Below are positions 12,663 to 25,663 of a stretch of 64,000 bases of DNA, piece by piece. The DNA comes from Numida meleagris (taxonomy: Eukaryota; Chordata; Aves; Galliformes; Numididae). Both the position numbers and the translations under genes were made by a program. Under the pieces are notes generated by a model. It made no database searches and was not told the DNA's origin. It saw only the letters and a program-made list of their open reading frames with translations. The stretch's first letter is position 1. The number at the start of each line of letters is the position of its first letter. The stretch covers positions 3,843,814 through 3,907,813 of the forward strand of contig NC_034420.1 in the NCBI RefSeq assembly GCF_002078875.1, written 5' to 3'.

Positions 12663-15600
12663 GTAACGATACCAATTTGTTTCTGTGTCAGCTGATGACT
12701 TTGTATTGATACTAACATAAAAACAGGGAATGGAAAATTATTATGTTGTATTTCAATGCCACTCTGTAGCAATGCTGTCTTATTTTTATCATAGCTAAAC
12801 TGTGTAATAATAGATCGAGTTGTTTTTCTCAGCTTTATGTGAATTACTGGATTCCAGTTAATAATTCAGTTCTCAAATTGTTATTTTTTCCTTCAGTATT
12901 GGCAATGATATCAGCAAAAGAAATCAGCTAAGTGGAGATAATTTGGTGTTTCTCAGGGGAAGAGCTGTACAGCTGACTGGAATATAAAGGAAAGGAAATA
13001 GAAAATGCTAATCTCAGTCTGCTGATAAATGATTGGATTATGGAATGGTAGGGGCAGATTTTATGCCAGAGACTGAAGGAGGATTCTTCATGAGCCAAAG
13101 CGTTTCCCTGTCTACAAGATTCCTTGTATATAAATGAAGCTGATGGCCAACTCGCAAACCATGCGTCTATATATTAGGCCTGTTCGTCAAGTCTCCAGAT
13201 CTGCACTTGGCTTTTGTGATAGAAACACGGCTTAAACAAGAAAAAAAATGTAGAAAAATTGGAAAAAGAAATCTCTAAATTCTACTGAAGGGAAAAGATC
13301 TGGCAGAAGAAAGACATAAGAGTATGTATGCTGTGAAAAAGAAGGGAAGATATCAGACACAATTTTGGAGATAGTTTGGCAGACAAAATGTTAAAATTTG
13401 TGGGCCTGCAGCCTGTGTGTTAGACTGCGGTGTTACAGGATTCACAGAGGCATACACCACTTGTATGTTATCCAGACTTACTGGTGGTGACAGCAGTCAG
13501 GCTAGCCAAACACTCTGTGGGCTTAAGAGATAAGCCAAATGTATGAAACGGGGAAGGAAGAGGTACAGTTATGGTCACTTCTTTCACTGAAAATTACTGT
13601 TGGGAACACTGACCCGAATCAGACAGGAAGTAAGCGTGGAGGTGCAGCAGGTCAGCACTCAGCAGCTGCATTAGTGCCAAGCCTATGTAAGTGTCTGGAG
13701 AGGATAGGTCCCTCCTAATGCGTATTTTAAATTAAAGGCCCGTAGATTAGCCAAACAAAATAAATAAAAGCAATATAGCATATAGTAAGTTTTAGCATAA
13801 TAAGTCCCAAAGCCCCTGAACTCATCTTCGATGTTTAAGTTGAAGAAGACAGAATTTTTTTGTATGGAAATTGCATTGTACTTAAATGTACCATGCCTGA
13901 CATTACAGTAAAACACCTACCAATATATTTTGGTACCTGACTTTACTTACCTGTTTGTTACTTATGTTTGAAAACATGTAAGTCTTTCAAAAGAGAGTAA
14001 ATATAAGAACTGTGTAACAGGTGTCTCAAGGATTAGTTATATTGTTGTGTATTTGTTTTTGCTTATTTGCCTGTTGCCATCTATGAGTCCACTCCCTTAA
14101 AGCAGTTTCCTTTTGATGCATGGGTTGACTCTTGTGTGTGTAAGTTCTTCTACATGTGACAAAGAGAGAAATGGTTCTACTTTGAGAAGAAATGTTTGAT
14201 ACCAAGCTTAACTATATCATAGCTGGTAAATTAATGTCCAGCCCTGGAGGCTGCAGGAAGTGTTATGGGCACATGGAAAATGTAGTTGTGCACCAGTGAT
14301 TTTTGCGGTGTGATTTTTAGGAGGGCTGAGCATCTTCTGTGCAGTTGTGGAAATCTGAAGATGCCCAGAATATCTGAAAAACAAACAAAAAAATACATCA
14401 AAAGCTTAGCAAAAAGAAAAATTTAGAGATCTAACAATCTTGGCAGAGGAAGGATAAAAATAAGGGGATAATTGATTGAGCTATTAGCAAAATCTCATTT
14501 TACCAAAGATGTAACTAGAGCATGTCTGTCTTACAAAATGAAGTTTCAGATGGGGCATGAGTTCAGTTATTAGGATTTATGATTCAGTGATCTGAAAGAA
14601 AAAAAAAATTGGTTTAAATCAGGAAAGGAGATAATCATTGCTGAACGTGAAATCTAACATGGACAGAACTCATCAAAATGGAGTTTTCTGTGCAGCCTGT
14701 GACTTCCAAAAGAGAAAAGATTATTTAGCAGCTGCATGTTGGACCAAGAATGTAAAAGAGAACTCAAAATTGTCCTGCTTTTTACTAAAACATAAATTAA
14801 TAAAAATTAAAGGAAAGAAGCTTCCAGTGAGACAGTTCATAAACTGTATCCCTTAGCCTTCATCTGGGAAATCACACATACTGAAAAAGCAGTACATCTG
14901 AAGAGCTCATTTTAGTAGAGGATTTAGCAGAGAACTCAGCTTAGTATCTTCTGCTTCCTCAAAAACCCTACATGGATAGTCAGTTTAAAGAGAGCATAAA
15001 TCTTCCCTGCTCCTTATTACAGGTCTTATTCCCAATTTTACAGCTTAATTTGTTCATGTTTGACTATGAAGTCACACTAGGACTGGAGGTGAATGGTGGA
15101 CTGAACTTGTCCCTCTGCAAAGGAATTTTATACAGTTTTAGATTATATGAATCACTGTAACTACCCTCTAGCTGGCAGTGAAAGCTTCTTTGCATCATAC
15201 TTACGAAGTGCTGAAATACAGTGTACTGAACTACTTTGTTTTAATACATGCTCAGCATTTCAAGTACTTGTATTTTTATGGCAGTGGGAATACATTACAG
15301 AAGAAGAAAAATCTCAACTTTTCCTCCACTGTAAAATGGGCTTTATCAGAGCACTCCGGTTCAAAGCTTGTACTGCTGCATATTTCAAAGAAGAAAGAGG
15401 AGAATGAAGTAATGTAGGGAAGGTAGAAAAATAACACTATTCAACAACTTCTGGTTGCTCTTTGAATCCTATGCAAAAATACTTTTTTTTTTTTATCCTT
15501 CTATGACAAACATTGCTTCTGAAACAAATGTTGAATGCTACATAGCAAGGAATAATGTTAGCTGGAAAAGAAGAAGTGAAACAGTGATGGAGATGTGCTA

Positions 15601-18600
15601 TAACTGGAACCCAAGTTTCCTGCTTCCTTCTGGACACAGTGCTGTCAGTCCAGTACAGTCAGGTTTACTAGCACTGTGTGCAAGGTCTCTCAACATAGCA
15701 AATCAGAGCTATGTGCCAAGGTACCTGTGTAAACTGAAACAAATTTTTTTCAAAAAATACTGTTCAGCTTGAGCATGTAAATTATAAAAATATTAATTCA
15801 AATGGCACTTGCAGGCAAATGGTGAGTAGTAGAAAAGCTATTCCAGATCTCACTTGCTCATGCCCTTGAGCATTTGACGGAGAACTGTAGGTTAATGTGT
15901 AGGATTAAATAATGTGCAGTTGCCTGGAGAAAGGTTTGCAAATATGTCTAATTGGATTTGTGTTTCTGAGGACGCAGGGGAAGGGTCATTAACAGAACCG
16001 AGCAGGGTTGGGACTGGCTGGCCTCTCAACACTGGGGAGAGCACTGCGTACACTTCTGGCAGTCTCGTCGCCCACCAGAGCCTTCTGGCTGGCTCTTCAG
16101 CAAGCTGTCTCCTCCTTGGACAGGAATCTCTCCTCCAGAGCCACCCCTGATGGAGCAGCCTGCCTGGATCTGGGCCTTAAATCTATCTGTTCCCAAAGAA
16201 ATCTCCAAGCCCGCTCTTCCCCCTGTGCAGCTGCTTTGATTCAAGAACTCTGGGAAGTGTGTGGTGCTGCAGGCTCCTAAAAAAGCCAGTGGTTGTGGGA
16301 GGGGCTAACCTGGCACCACAGAGTGAGGGCCTCGGCTGATGAGCTGCAAATAGGAGGATATGTACCTCCCCTCTCTCTCTCCACCATAACCTTGCAATTC
16401 ACTGCCATTCACTGCCGTATTGCTGTGACAGGAGAGAGGGGAGCAAAGATTTGATGACAGTTGAAATACTACCTGCACTGTGATGCCTGGGAACTGTTTA
16501 TATTCCCTTAACTAGCAGAGAAGCATCTCTGTGTGTGTGTGCTGTCATATCAGTAAACCTCAGAGCCTTCCAGTCTTTGCTTGGATCAAACCATGCTTCT
16601 TTGCCATGCTCAGATGTTTCATGGCCTCTTTCTGGCCTCTTTCTGTCTGTCTATTTGTCCTTCTCTGCTCCCTCTCTCCCAGGTCCCCTTAGGATATTGT
16701 TTTTATTTCATTTTTCTCTCTCATGAGTTGTACTATTACTCCTTGATTTTTCCTCTGCCTGCTCGTCACTCCTTGGTGTTGAAATTAATCTATGTCTTGT
16801 TCAGTTATGTCAAGTCATGGAGTGTTTTCTCACTTGCATTAGCACATCTGTAAAGCTTTGCAAACTGAAAAAGAAGGTTCACGAAGTCACACCATCGGTA
16901 GCACCTTATTTCTTAATTCTGCATTAAATCAGTTAAAGTTCACTAAGAGTTGCATCAATCGGATGCTGAGGCAAGAAAGTAATAAAGAGCCAAATGTGCA
17001 GTGATTTCTGGCTTAATAAACTGATACTGAATTTAAGAAAATACTGGATAGATCCAAATCTTGGTTGAAGATCTAGTTTCTGAATTATATGCTGAAACTG
17101 CAGCTGAGATACAATATAATGAAAATATGTTAGCTTCCTGCTGCTTAATGCAGACTGGAAGCTGTAATGAGGAAGCAGATTTATTTGTTTAGGTGAGGTC
17201 AAATGGTCTTAAAATATAGCTGTTACTGTCTGGCCCAGACCACAAAACTCAGTGGATTGTCCTTCTCCATTTTTTCTCTTAGTAACTTCATAGCATATTG
17301 TTGAGGAGAAAACCAACAATGAGTAACTAAAAAAATATCACTCCTCAAGCTTAGTATCTTAATGAGAACATTCAGAAGATGCCAAAGGAAAAGTGTGTGG
17401 AGAGGGGAACTCCTCCCCATCTGTTCCTATTTAAAAAGCTGCACAATGGTATATCTGCATAATTAGCAGTGGGTCTGCTTCTTTCAGCATGGGATGTAGA
17501 GGTACTGCCAGCATGGAAGATTGGTGCTCCCTGGAAACTAAAAAGCGGGGAGGAATATTTCCTAATGGTGCAAGCTTTGCCAGTGCTGGGCAGCAGTGAT
17601 TGCTCCTGAGGGAGCAGGGTAATTTCTCTCCATGCAGCATACCCCAGCTCTTGCAGAGTAGGGCTGCTAATGGCCTTTAGGCTTAGTGGTCACAGGAAGC
17701 TGCAGAAACAAGGTCGGAAGAGGAGGCCTTTTTCTGTGTGTGTGTGAATTCTCACCTTTTGCCTTGTGGACATCCTCATTATATGGCTATTTCATTGCTT
17801 TTGGAAGTGAGTTGAAGCATTTTGTCTGGATTTGACCTCTTTCCCAAAGTGTGACCCGTGAGTTGTATTAGATAAATATCTTCTTTTTTTCTCGCTGTTG
17901 TTTGATGTTTTTTAGGACCAACAGAGATTCAGTAAGTGCTCTTACAATGGGGTCTATAAGAACTTTCAGTACTGTATAACTTCTAAAGCCTTTTGGAACA
18001 AAAAAAAAGAAAAAAACAACATGCTTTGAATATTCTTAGAAACTTTTAGTGGAACTCTGATAGAATTTTTATCTCCTGTTATAATTTGGTAGCACAAACT
18101 AACAATCTAAAGAAATGTTTCGATACTGAGCATTCATTAGCTGCTCCAGAAGTGAGATCCTGCAGGAGGTTTGCAGAGGTACTCATCTCTATTTACCTGA
18201 GTTCGTTGTCTGTTTCCACCAAGTTTCTCACTGCCAATTTAATTTTACTGTAGCATTAGCAGTTACATGTTTTTATACTCTAAGAATCTACTTCTTGCAT
18301 TGCTTCATAAGCAAAATGCTACATATGGTGTTATTTATGCAACTGTGAGGGTAAAATTCATATTTATTCAGGCACTTAATATATCTTTGAAGACCAAAGC
18401 TTAAAATTGGCTTTAAATTACAGTAAATTTAGTTTTACAGTCACACAATTATGTTTGTACCTCTTCAGTCTGATTACTTTTGTTCTGGAATTTTCTTTCC
18501 CCAGAGCAGTATGTGTAGTTCTTAAATGCTTGTTTAAAAATGGCAGATTTGGGTATAATTATTCATCCATTTGGCTTTTGAACTGTTGCTCTACAAATAA

Positions 18601-21600
18601 TAATGTGATTAGGCTTCATGTTTATGTCCAAAAATAGTGGCTTGTTTTATTACCAGTGCAGTAATGGTATTTTGGTATTCAGTGGGAACGCACCATGGTG
18701 CTCAGTGCAGACTTGGGTGGGTACCATGAGCTGTGGCACAGGCAGCAGAAGGGCACAGGGGAGCCCTCCAGAACCCTTGGGAATGTTCTGGAGCCCGCCA
18801 GAACCGCTGAGGGCGGCAGGGCCCTTTATAAGGTCACTGTATCATTTCTGGACCTATTTTTAAGTATGCACCTTCCAGACTGCTGATACCGATTGTGGAG
18901 TTGGCTTAAATGAGATTACTGTGCACAGATGCCATTTGGACTGCAGAAGCACTACATCTCTTAAGATTTTCTAGTGACAGTATTTCTTTTGTCTTTAGTC
19001 TGTTTTGGAAAAGCAAATAGAATGTATATAAACCCAGAGAGCCAAAAACATGCTAGCAGCTCTCCTCAGGACACCATAGTCAGGAAGGTAAGTTCTGGCT
19101 GCAGTTAGAAAAATAGACCTGTGTTGCCAGGCTGGAGAAAGATATTCAAAGAGCAGCTTTGTCGTAGTTTTGTAATGACTTAAGTTGTCTCAGATTCTAT
19201 TGCAATTTTATTAATCCTTCAGAAGAACAAATCTACCCGTTAGACCTCGGTTGTTGCAGGTGAACTTGCTTCTTTGTTCTTCTTTATTCCATTTCATTTA
19301 GAAATATTTCATGCCATTTGGGCATTGTCATTGTTAATGAAATAATTGTAATTAGTGTTTTGAGGGTAAAACACTGTGATGTGAGGTCTGATTTTCAGTG
19401 GTCTCACTTTACCATCTTGAAACATCCAAAATAGGACTTTTGTAGAATAAATAGGCTTTGTTTATTACATCAAGCCTTCCTTTCGCTTCAGTTAGATATT
19501 TTCTTCTTTATTCTTCAATATTTGTTTGTAAACCAATTAGTACTGAGTATGCCTATGGAAGAGTTACGTTCACTAGCCATGAATTTTTAACGGTTAAATT
19601 TACTGTTTGGAAATGTTCAACAAAACAATGAACTTGAATCAAATAATGAATATTCATAACAAGCCAATTTTTGCATACAATGAAGCTGATGGTATTAACA
19701 TCATCAGTTGAGGCCTAAGTCACTAATCATAAATTCTTAATGCTGTGCTCAGTGAAAATCTGTTGAACAACCAAGGATGAAAATATTAGCATAAACCATT
19801 TACTGCACATTTCTATAGAATAAACGCATTTATACAAATTTTTTCTCCATTAGTGGGGTATTTGCCATCATTAAGGAAGGATAAAATTGGAGATAATTGT
19901 GATTGTCTTGCTCATGTCTCTCTGCAGGACTATGCACGTCCAGTTGTATTTGAATGCTGGGTTGTAAGCACTATTCAGAGCCATACATCTGTTTTGGGTA
20001 TCTTTTTGAGGTTTTGTTAGTGGAGCCCAGTAAAAGCTCATGTAGTAGTAATTGATTTCAGATGTCCTCGTATTGTAAGAAGTTCCAGCGGGTTATTTAA
20101 TTACACCACAAAAGGTCATAACATACCCACAGTTCTGCAATACTTGTACTGTTTTGTTTATTGATCAATAGTTTCATGTCTGCCATATTTAAAAGGATTT
20201 AAAGTCACCACAGACTTCTAACAAGTAAATCCTGTCAGATTTTCTTGAAATCCATCAATACTTTTTTACTAATAACTAGAATTTTTCTGACAGAAGAGAA
20301 CCTCTGCAAAAGCAATTGGATAGGTGAGGAGGTAATAAAGCATACGACTTAGCGTGCCATAAATGGGTGTCAGTGCAAATGAGATTTAGTTTATTTAGTC
20401 ATTCCAAAATTTATTTTAAATGCTTGTGACATTTAAACTCTTCATTTCTACTCCATAACCATTCTGTGCTAATTGTAATATCAGTCTATTTGCTGCTCTT
20501 AAAAGGCTGGAGGCCAGTGAGACACTTATTTGAAAAGAGCACTTAATTCCTCCGTAAACTGCTGGGTTCTGAGCCTCCTCCCATCTCTCCTCTCTCTCCC
20601 TCTGTAACCTGAAGTCTGAAACTGTAATGTAAACTGGTGCAGGCTGATGAAATGCCAGATATCAACTACCCTAGTCATGGAGGCTGCCAGTCCATTATAT
20701 CAAGTACAAAAAGCATAGTAATTTTTATCGATGGGGTTCCAATTCTAGCTTCCACATTCTGCTAGTGTAATTTTTATATAACAATATGTATAATTGTGTT
20801 GATGATTTTTAAGTATTAGAGAAAAATATAGCTAACATGGTGAATTAGTGCTCCCATGAAACTGAGACAGAATCTGAAGTGATAAGATTACAGATAGCAA
20901 GAAATTCAGAAAGGAGGTTGTATAGATGCAACTGACTTGTCCATTGTGGTTTCCACACAGCGGGGAGTTTACTACAGTCATGAAGAACACAAACAGGAAT
21001 CCTGAAATACTTATGCTTTTCCAAGGTCTTTTCTTTTGAGGAAATACTAGCAGCAAAAGGAAAATCCATTTTTAGATTTCAAATATTCTTTTTTTGGAGA
21101 CTGTATTGCATTGGGGGCCTCGATATGTCATTACTTGTGTCCTCTAATAGCTATGGAAATCATATCCAAATTTTAATTTTCTGAACTTCAAACTCCATAG
21201 CCTTCATAGACTTGGGCTTCTACCATCTCTCCACATGTATGCAAACATTAATTAAACTCTCTTAGATTTTTTGGTGCTTTAATTCTATAGATCTACCGTG
21301 TAGCTAAGCCAAGATCCGAATTTAATGGAAGCAGTTAAATCAAATAATGAATACTGTTTACAGCATTATTCAAAAGACCTTTATCAGTTTAATGTTTTTA
21401 AAAGTTGCTTGAATAGGGGCTAGATGCCTGCTCAGTGTTCACCTATAATATGTATTTTGTCCTTTGCAAAAGGAAAACATTAATAAAGCCATTTGATGGT
21501 ACTGATTGACAGTTTGTTCACAAAGTCTTTTTATTCTGCTAAAATTTTCAGAAGCCTACAATCTAGATCTATTTTTGCTCATGAAGGAAGAATTTCACCA

Positions 21601-22005
21601 AATATACAGGGCTGCCAAATTCAGAATGGATCAAATATTTTTACACTGAGCATAAAATGTCAGTCAGCAGTGACAGGAGTACTGGATATTTTGGGGCACT
21701 CCAAGAATTCAGGTTTATAATGAGAAATTAAGTTTATAGAAACAGTCATTTTTCCATGCTATTTTAAGTGAAATTAAAAAAAAAAAAAGGAATCACTCAT
21801 TATATGTGGAAAATAGAGCCACGTAAACACGGCCTCTTTCTTTACCTCTTGCTTTACTTGCTTCAGCAGAAGGTTAGATCCTGTAACATTACACATCTTT
21901 AGTGTTATTTTATCATCCAATTTCAGTTCCATGTGCACTAAGAGTTATCATATGGCTTTCTGTCTTTCTTTTGATGCAGTGTACCTCTGTGGTTAACTAA
22001 CTGGT

Positions 22006-22051
22006 GATTTTGGTTTTGGTTTGGTTTGGTTTTTTGTTTTGCTTTGTTTTT
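22006..22051. repeat. GT-rich simple repeat (GGTTTT / GGTTT units)
   Basis: Successive TTTTGG, TTTGG and TTTTG units form a low-complexity tract with no coding content. Confidence 0.85.
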
Positions 22052-23927
22052 ACACACTAGCCCTAAATCAGAATTTTGTTCACATGGCAGTTCCTCTTTC
22101 CTAGAAGTAAATGGTCTCAGCTCCAAATGCAGGGATTAAAGGACTCCCAGTGGCTTCAGTCAGCAATGTATCAGGTCCTTGTTTGGAGAGGATGTGAGAG
22201 GCTTGGTGGCCAGCACAAATAGAATACCTTTTCACCTTTCCATTCAAACATTTTCTGGAAAGTTCCATGATACTTAGCTGTAGTGGGACATTCATTAGCA
22301 CTTGTCACTGATGCTACCTGTTTTCTGAGCAAGGAAGACTGGTTTTTCTGTCTTTTTATCATGCTTTTCAGAGTACCTAATATAATAACCTCCTTTCAGA
22401 GTGTTCCGTTAGTACACAGTGCTCTGCAGTACTGTGGTGCACAAAATGTGGAGGTGATGAGCTGAGCTCCACTGAATCTTATACTAGATACTGATTTAAA
22501 TACAGTAGAGTTGGGAACAGGCTCTTAAAACTCCAGCTGACAGTACTTCAGGGTTTTTTTTTGACATTGTGCCCTTATGAAAAGGGAGTATATTAAAGCT
22601 TCTCTAACCTGCAGCAGTATGTCATAGCGTATAAGGGCAAAATGCCCTTTTCCCCTCTTTACAAACCTCTTCAGCAAGCATACCTGTTGTATATGATAGA
22701 AGTTGTGTAGGAGACTTGACCTTGCTGCCAACTTTCCTTTTGCCTCTTGGAGAGCGAAGGTTGTTCAGAAGTGTTCCTTCCCACTTTGAGCATTTCTCCC
22801 AGTCTGGGAAGGCTTGACGTGGTTAGTTTGCACTTTTCATTGTTCCTTTTGCTTTGGACATCACACCACAATGTGACAGACAAAGAAAACAAGTAATAAT
22901 TGTGTGGTTAGGTTGTAAAAACAAACCTTGAGTTCCTATGCGGAGATGGCAGAGGCTCCCGTGCATTTTGAAACACAATAATCTACTTCTGGAAGCATTC
23001 ACAGTGGAACTCCTACAGAAACCTTGGACATGGTGAAAGGCAGAGCTGGCAGTGCTTTTGGTGATATGCAGCAGAGCTCCATTAATTTTTGAAGGAATTC
23101 TATTAATTCACAATGATGATATGTCTGCCCTGCATTTTTATGTCCAGAAGACAGGCCCAGGAGAGCTGCTTGTCTTGTCTGCTGTACATGTACATTTTTA
23201 ACTTCTGAAGCTTAGGGATTTTTTTCATTCAAGTAGCTAGAACTTAAGTACCGTATTACACACAAGCTCACATATTTGGACTATGTTAAGACAATGTCAA
23301 ATAAGATTTTGGAACTGGAACTTGTCAAAGTTCAGGTTGCCTGATAAAAAACATGACGTTGATTTCTTGAGCATATGCACTAGAATTTAGATTTTAATTA
23401 CACTATTGAATTATCTTTATAGTCTGTTTTTGCCCAACTGATTCTGCAGGGTGAAGCTGTTCTAGGATTCAAACCATCTGTGTGTTGAGATAAAAACTGT
23501 TGCTTGTAAACTGCTTATCTGTAGCTGTCAGAAAAGTTGGAAAGTGGATTGTGAGTGTAACAGGATATTTTAGCAAAGAGAAAGGATCATGTCACGATGA
23601 AAGCTCCACACTCTCATGGAGGATGAATGTGAATCCTACCCATACCACAAATGTCCTCCGACATTCTTTTTTTTTTTTTAAGATGGTCACTACCTTTGAA
23701 AATCTGATTTTGAGACTCCTGAACTGGAGTACTGAGGTCTGATCTGCCAAAGCAGAATTAATCACAGCTCTGGTTAGCGTTAAAAAAAAAACAACTGTGT
23801 TTAAAACATACAGTGCTTTGAAACTTAATTTTTTCTTTTGCTCTCCTGACTTAAAGTCCACTGATGACTCAATAAAAAGAAATTTCAAACACAATACTTT
23901 TATTTGGCAACATTTCATACGCAGTTG

Positions 23928-24048
23928 AAATCGTGGAATGGCTTGGCTGGAAGGGACCTTAAAACTCATCTAGTTCCAACCCTTTGCTGTGGGCAGGGTT
24001 GCCACCCCCTAGATCAGGCTGCCTGGGGCTCCTTGCACTTCCAACAAC
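23928..24048 (-). mobile_element. CR1 LINE 3'-end fragment, antisense, degenerate
   Basis: Reads as the reverse complement of a CR1 end: TGGAATGGCTTGGCTGGAAG, GGGACCTTAAAACTCATCTAG, then CAACCCTTTGCTGTGGGCAG and an AGATCAGGCTGCCTGGGGC stretch. The coding part is absent. The distal boundary is uncertain because similarity fades after about 24045. Confidence 0.8.
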
Positions 24049-25521
24049 ACACACTGGAACTAGCTTTGCTGGGCTTCTGGTATTTTCACAAGCAGCATTT
24101 CAGAAAATGGTAGATAGTCTACCAGCAACATCTGAGCTGGCAATGTCAAGATCTTATTCTTCCCCAGTTGCGAAAAGCCTTCTAGCTGCTAGCAGTTCTT
24201 ATATATTCTGTTTCCCAAATATCTTGGCTACTTATCAGATGTTTATGTCGTATTCAGATTTTTATAAATAGGTGCGTATATACATGTGCTTTAGAATGAA
24301 TTGACTTTGCTGCGCACAATTAAGGGGTAAACCAGAGGGTATTTAGGCCTAAATCAAGAGAAGGAGTTTATAAGAATGTTGCAATGTGTATACGTACATA
24401 GAATATTTTAATTGACATAATAATATATCCTGCAGTTACAATTTATGAAAGTGTCCATCGTGTGCCTTTTCCAAGACAAACCCCAGACACTGTGTGTAGC
24501 TTGCCATGCTTTCATATCATTTGTGATACCACAGTTAAGACCTTTTAGTTCTTCTAACCAATATTCTGAGTATGTTTGGTGATTATAATCTACATAATCT
24601 AGAAAAGTACCAGTTTTTCCGATTTCTGTTAGGATTTTGTCACTTCTTACCACCAGAAGCATTCATATTCAGTCCTCTGTGTCTGGTCATAGCTCAAAAA
24701 GATAGTTGGGGTTTGTTTTGTTATATACAGTTTGGAAGTGTGACTTAACATAAATACATCAATAACTGCTTCATCTTGATAAAATTAATTAGTGTGGCAA
24801 AACCTACCAAAATTTAAAAAATTTTAGATGTAAGAATCATAAACACTTAAGAGAAATTGGTATTATTGCTACAGTTTGAAAAAGTTATTGACAACTAAAC
24901 TTGAGTCTAATGGACTGATCAGAATGTATATAGAACAATATCCTCATGCTAAACATTTGCTTTCCAGTTTCTTGTCTTTGTATGAAATTATTAGATTGAG
25001 CAAGCATATGAAGTTTTGAACTTACATTTTGTAATTCTGTGTGTATGTTTCCATTAACTGCCTTGTCTAAGCTTGAAAAAACTAGCTTTCTATTTCCAGT
25101 CTTCATACCGTAACAGGTTACATCATTTCAAAAACATAAGTAATTGTTGATGACAGTCTTCTCTCAGTATGTAAAATTCATGTAATGGAAACTTCTAGGC
25201 AGAGACAACTTTTGGAGATGCTCCTTGATCTTTGTTTTCTAAATCTTTGAATAAATTAATTTGGTTGATTGTAGAGGAGACCAAAGAAGTGTCTATGAAG
25301 AAAAATTGATTGAATGGAGACCGAGAAAGAATAAGAACACAGTAACCTTTTATGTTTTCTCTACAGTTAATTTATAGCACATTATATTCACTGAATACAA
25401 ATAAATTATTACTTAATATGGTAGAAGGATCTGGAAAACTTGGAAGCTGATGTATTTTATTGTCAAAATCTCAGGCGATCATTTTTCAAAGCTAGCATTT
25501 AATGATGTCTTTATGTCTCAG

Positions 25522-25663
25522 GTTCCCAATCTGAACCACCATCATGCAGTGCCAGTTCCATCACTTGCCCATCTGCCTGCACCTGCAGCAACAATGTAGT
25601 GGACTGTCGAGGAAGGGGCTTAACAGAAATTCCAGCTAACCTACCGGAGGACATTTGGGAAAT
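25522..25663 (+). CDS. SLIT3: SLIT3 exon: D1-D2 linker and LRRNT cap of domain D2
   Basis: A 142-nt exon. Joined to the G left by the previous exon, it reads [20 protein letters not shown], then [20 protein letters not shown] and LPEDIWEI. The first residues are the short linker. The C-P-x-x-C-x-C...VDC pattern is the LRRNT cap, and [13 protein letters not shown] is the first half-repeat leading into D2. The linker start SEPPSC matches SLIT3; SLIT1 and SLIT2 linkers differ in length and text. The acceptor is TTTATGTCTCAG and the donor GTAAGT at 25664. The exon enters in phase 1 and leaves in phase 2. D2 is the part of SLIT that binds the first Ig domain of Robo (established for the family). 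Human SLIT3, as I recall it, has Val where this copy has Trp in the final EDIWEI. Confidence 0.97.

Larger units (their letters stand above)
12663..25521 (+). other. SLIT3 intron, 12.9 kb
   Basis: Intron separating the D1 cap from the D2 N-terminal cap. It holds a degenerate antisense CR1 tail at about 23928-24048, a GGTTTT-type simple repeat at 22006-22051, and two cryptic exon-like segments at 17916-17931 and 18999-19087 (see findings). A GC-rich patch at about 18690-18830 stands out from AT-rich surroundings. Other ORFs, including a 125-codon minus-strand one at 23592-23969 that partly overlaps the CR1 tail, look accidental. Confidence 0.85.

Noticed and set aside
12382..12772. Several overlapping ORFs on both strands around the LRRCT exon
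   Set aside because: They are alternative-frame shadows of the GC-rich SLIT3 exon at 12499-12662.
23592..23969. 125-codon minus-strand ORF
   Set aside because: It runs through a poly-T/A tract into a degenerate CR1 tail; accidental.
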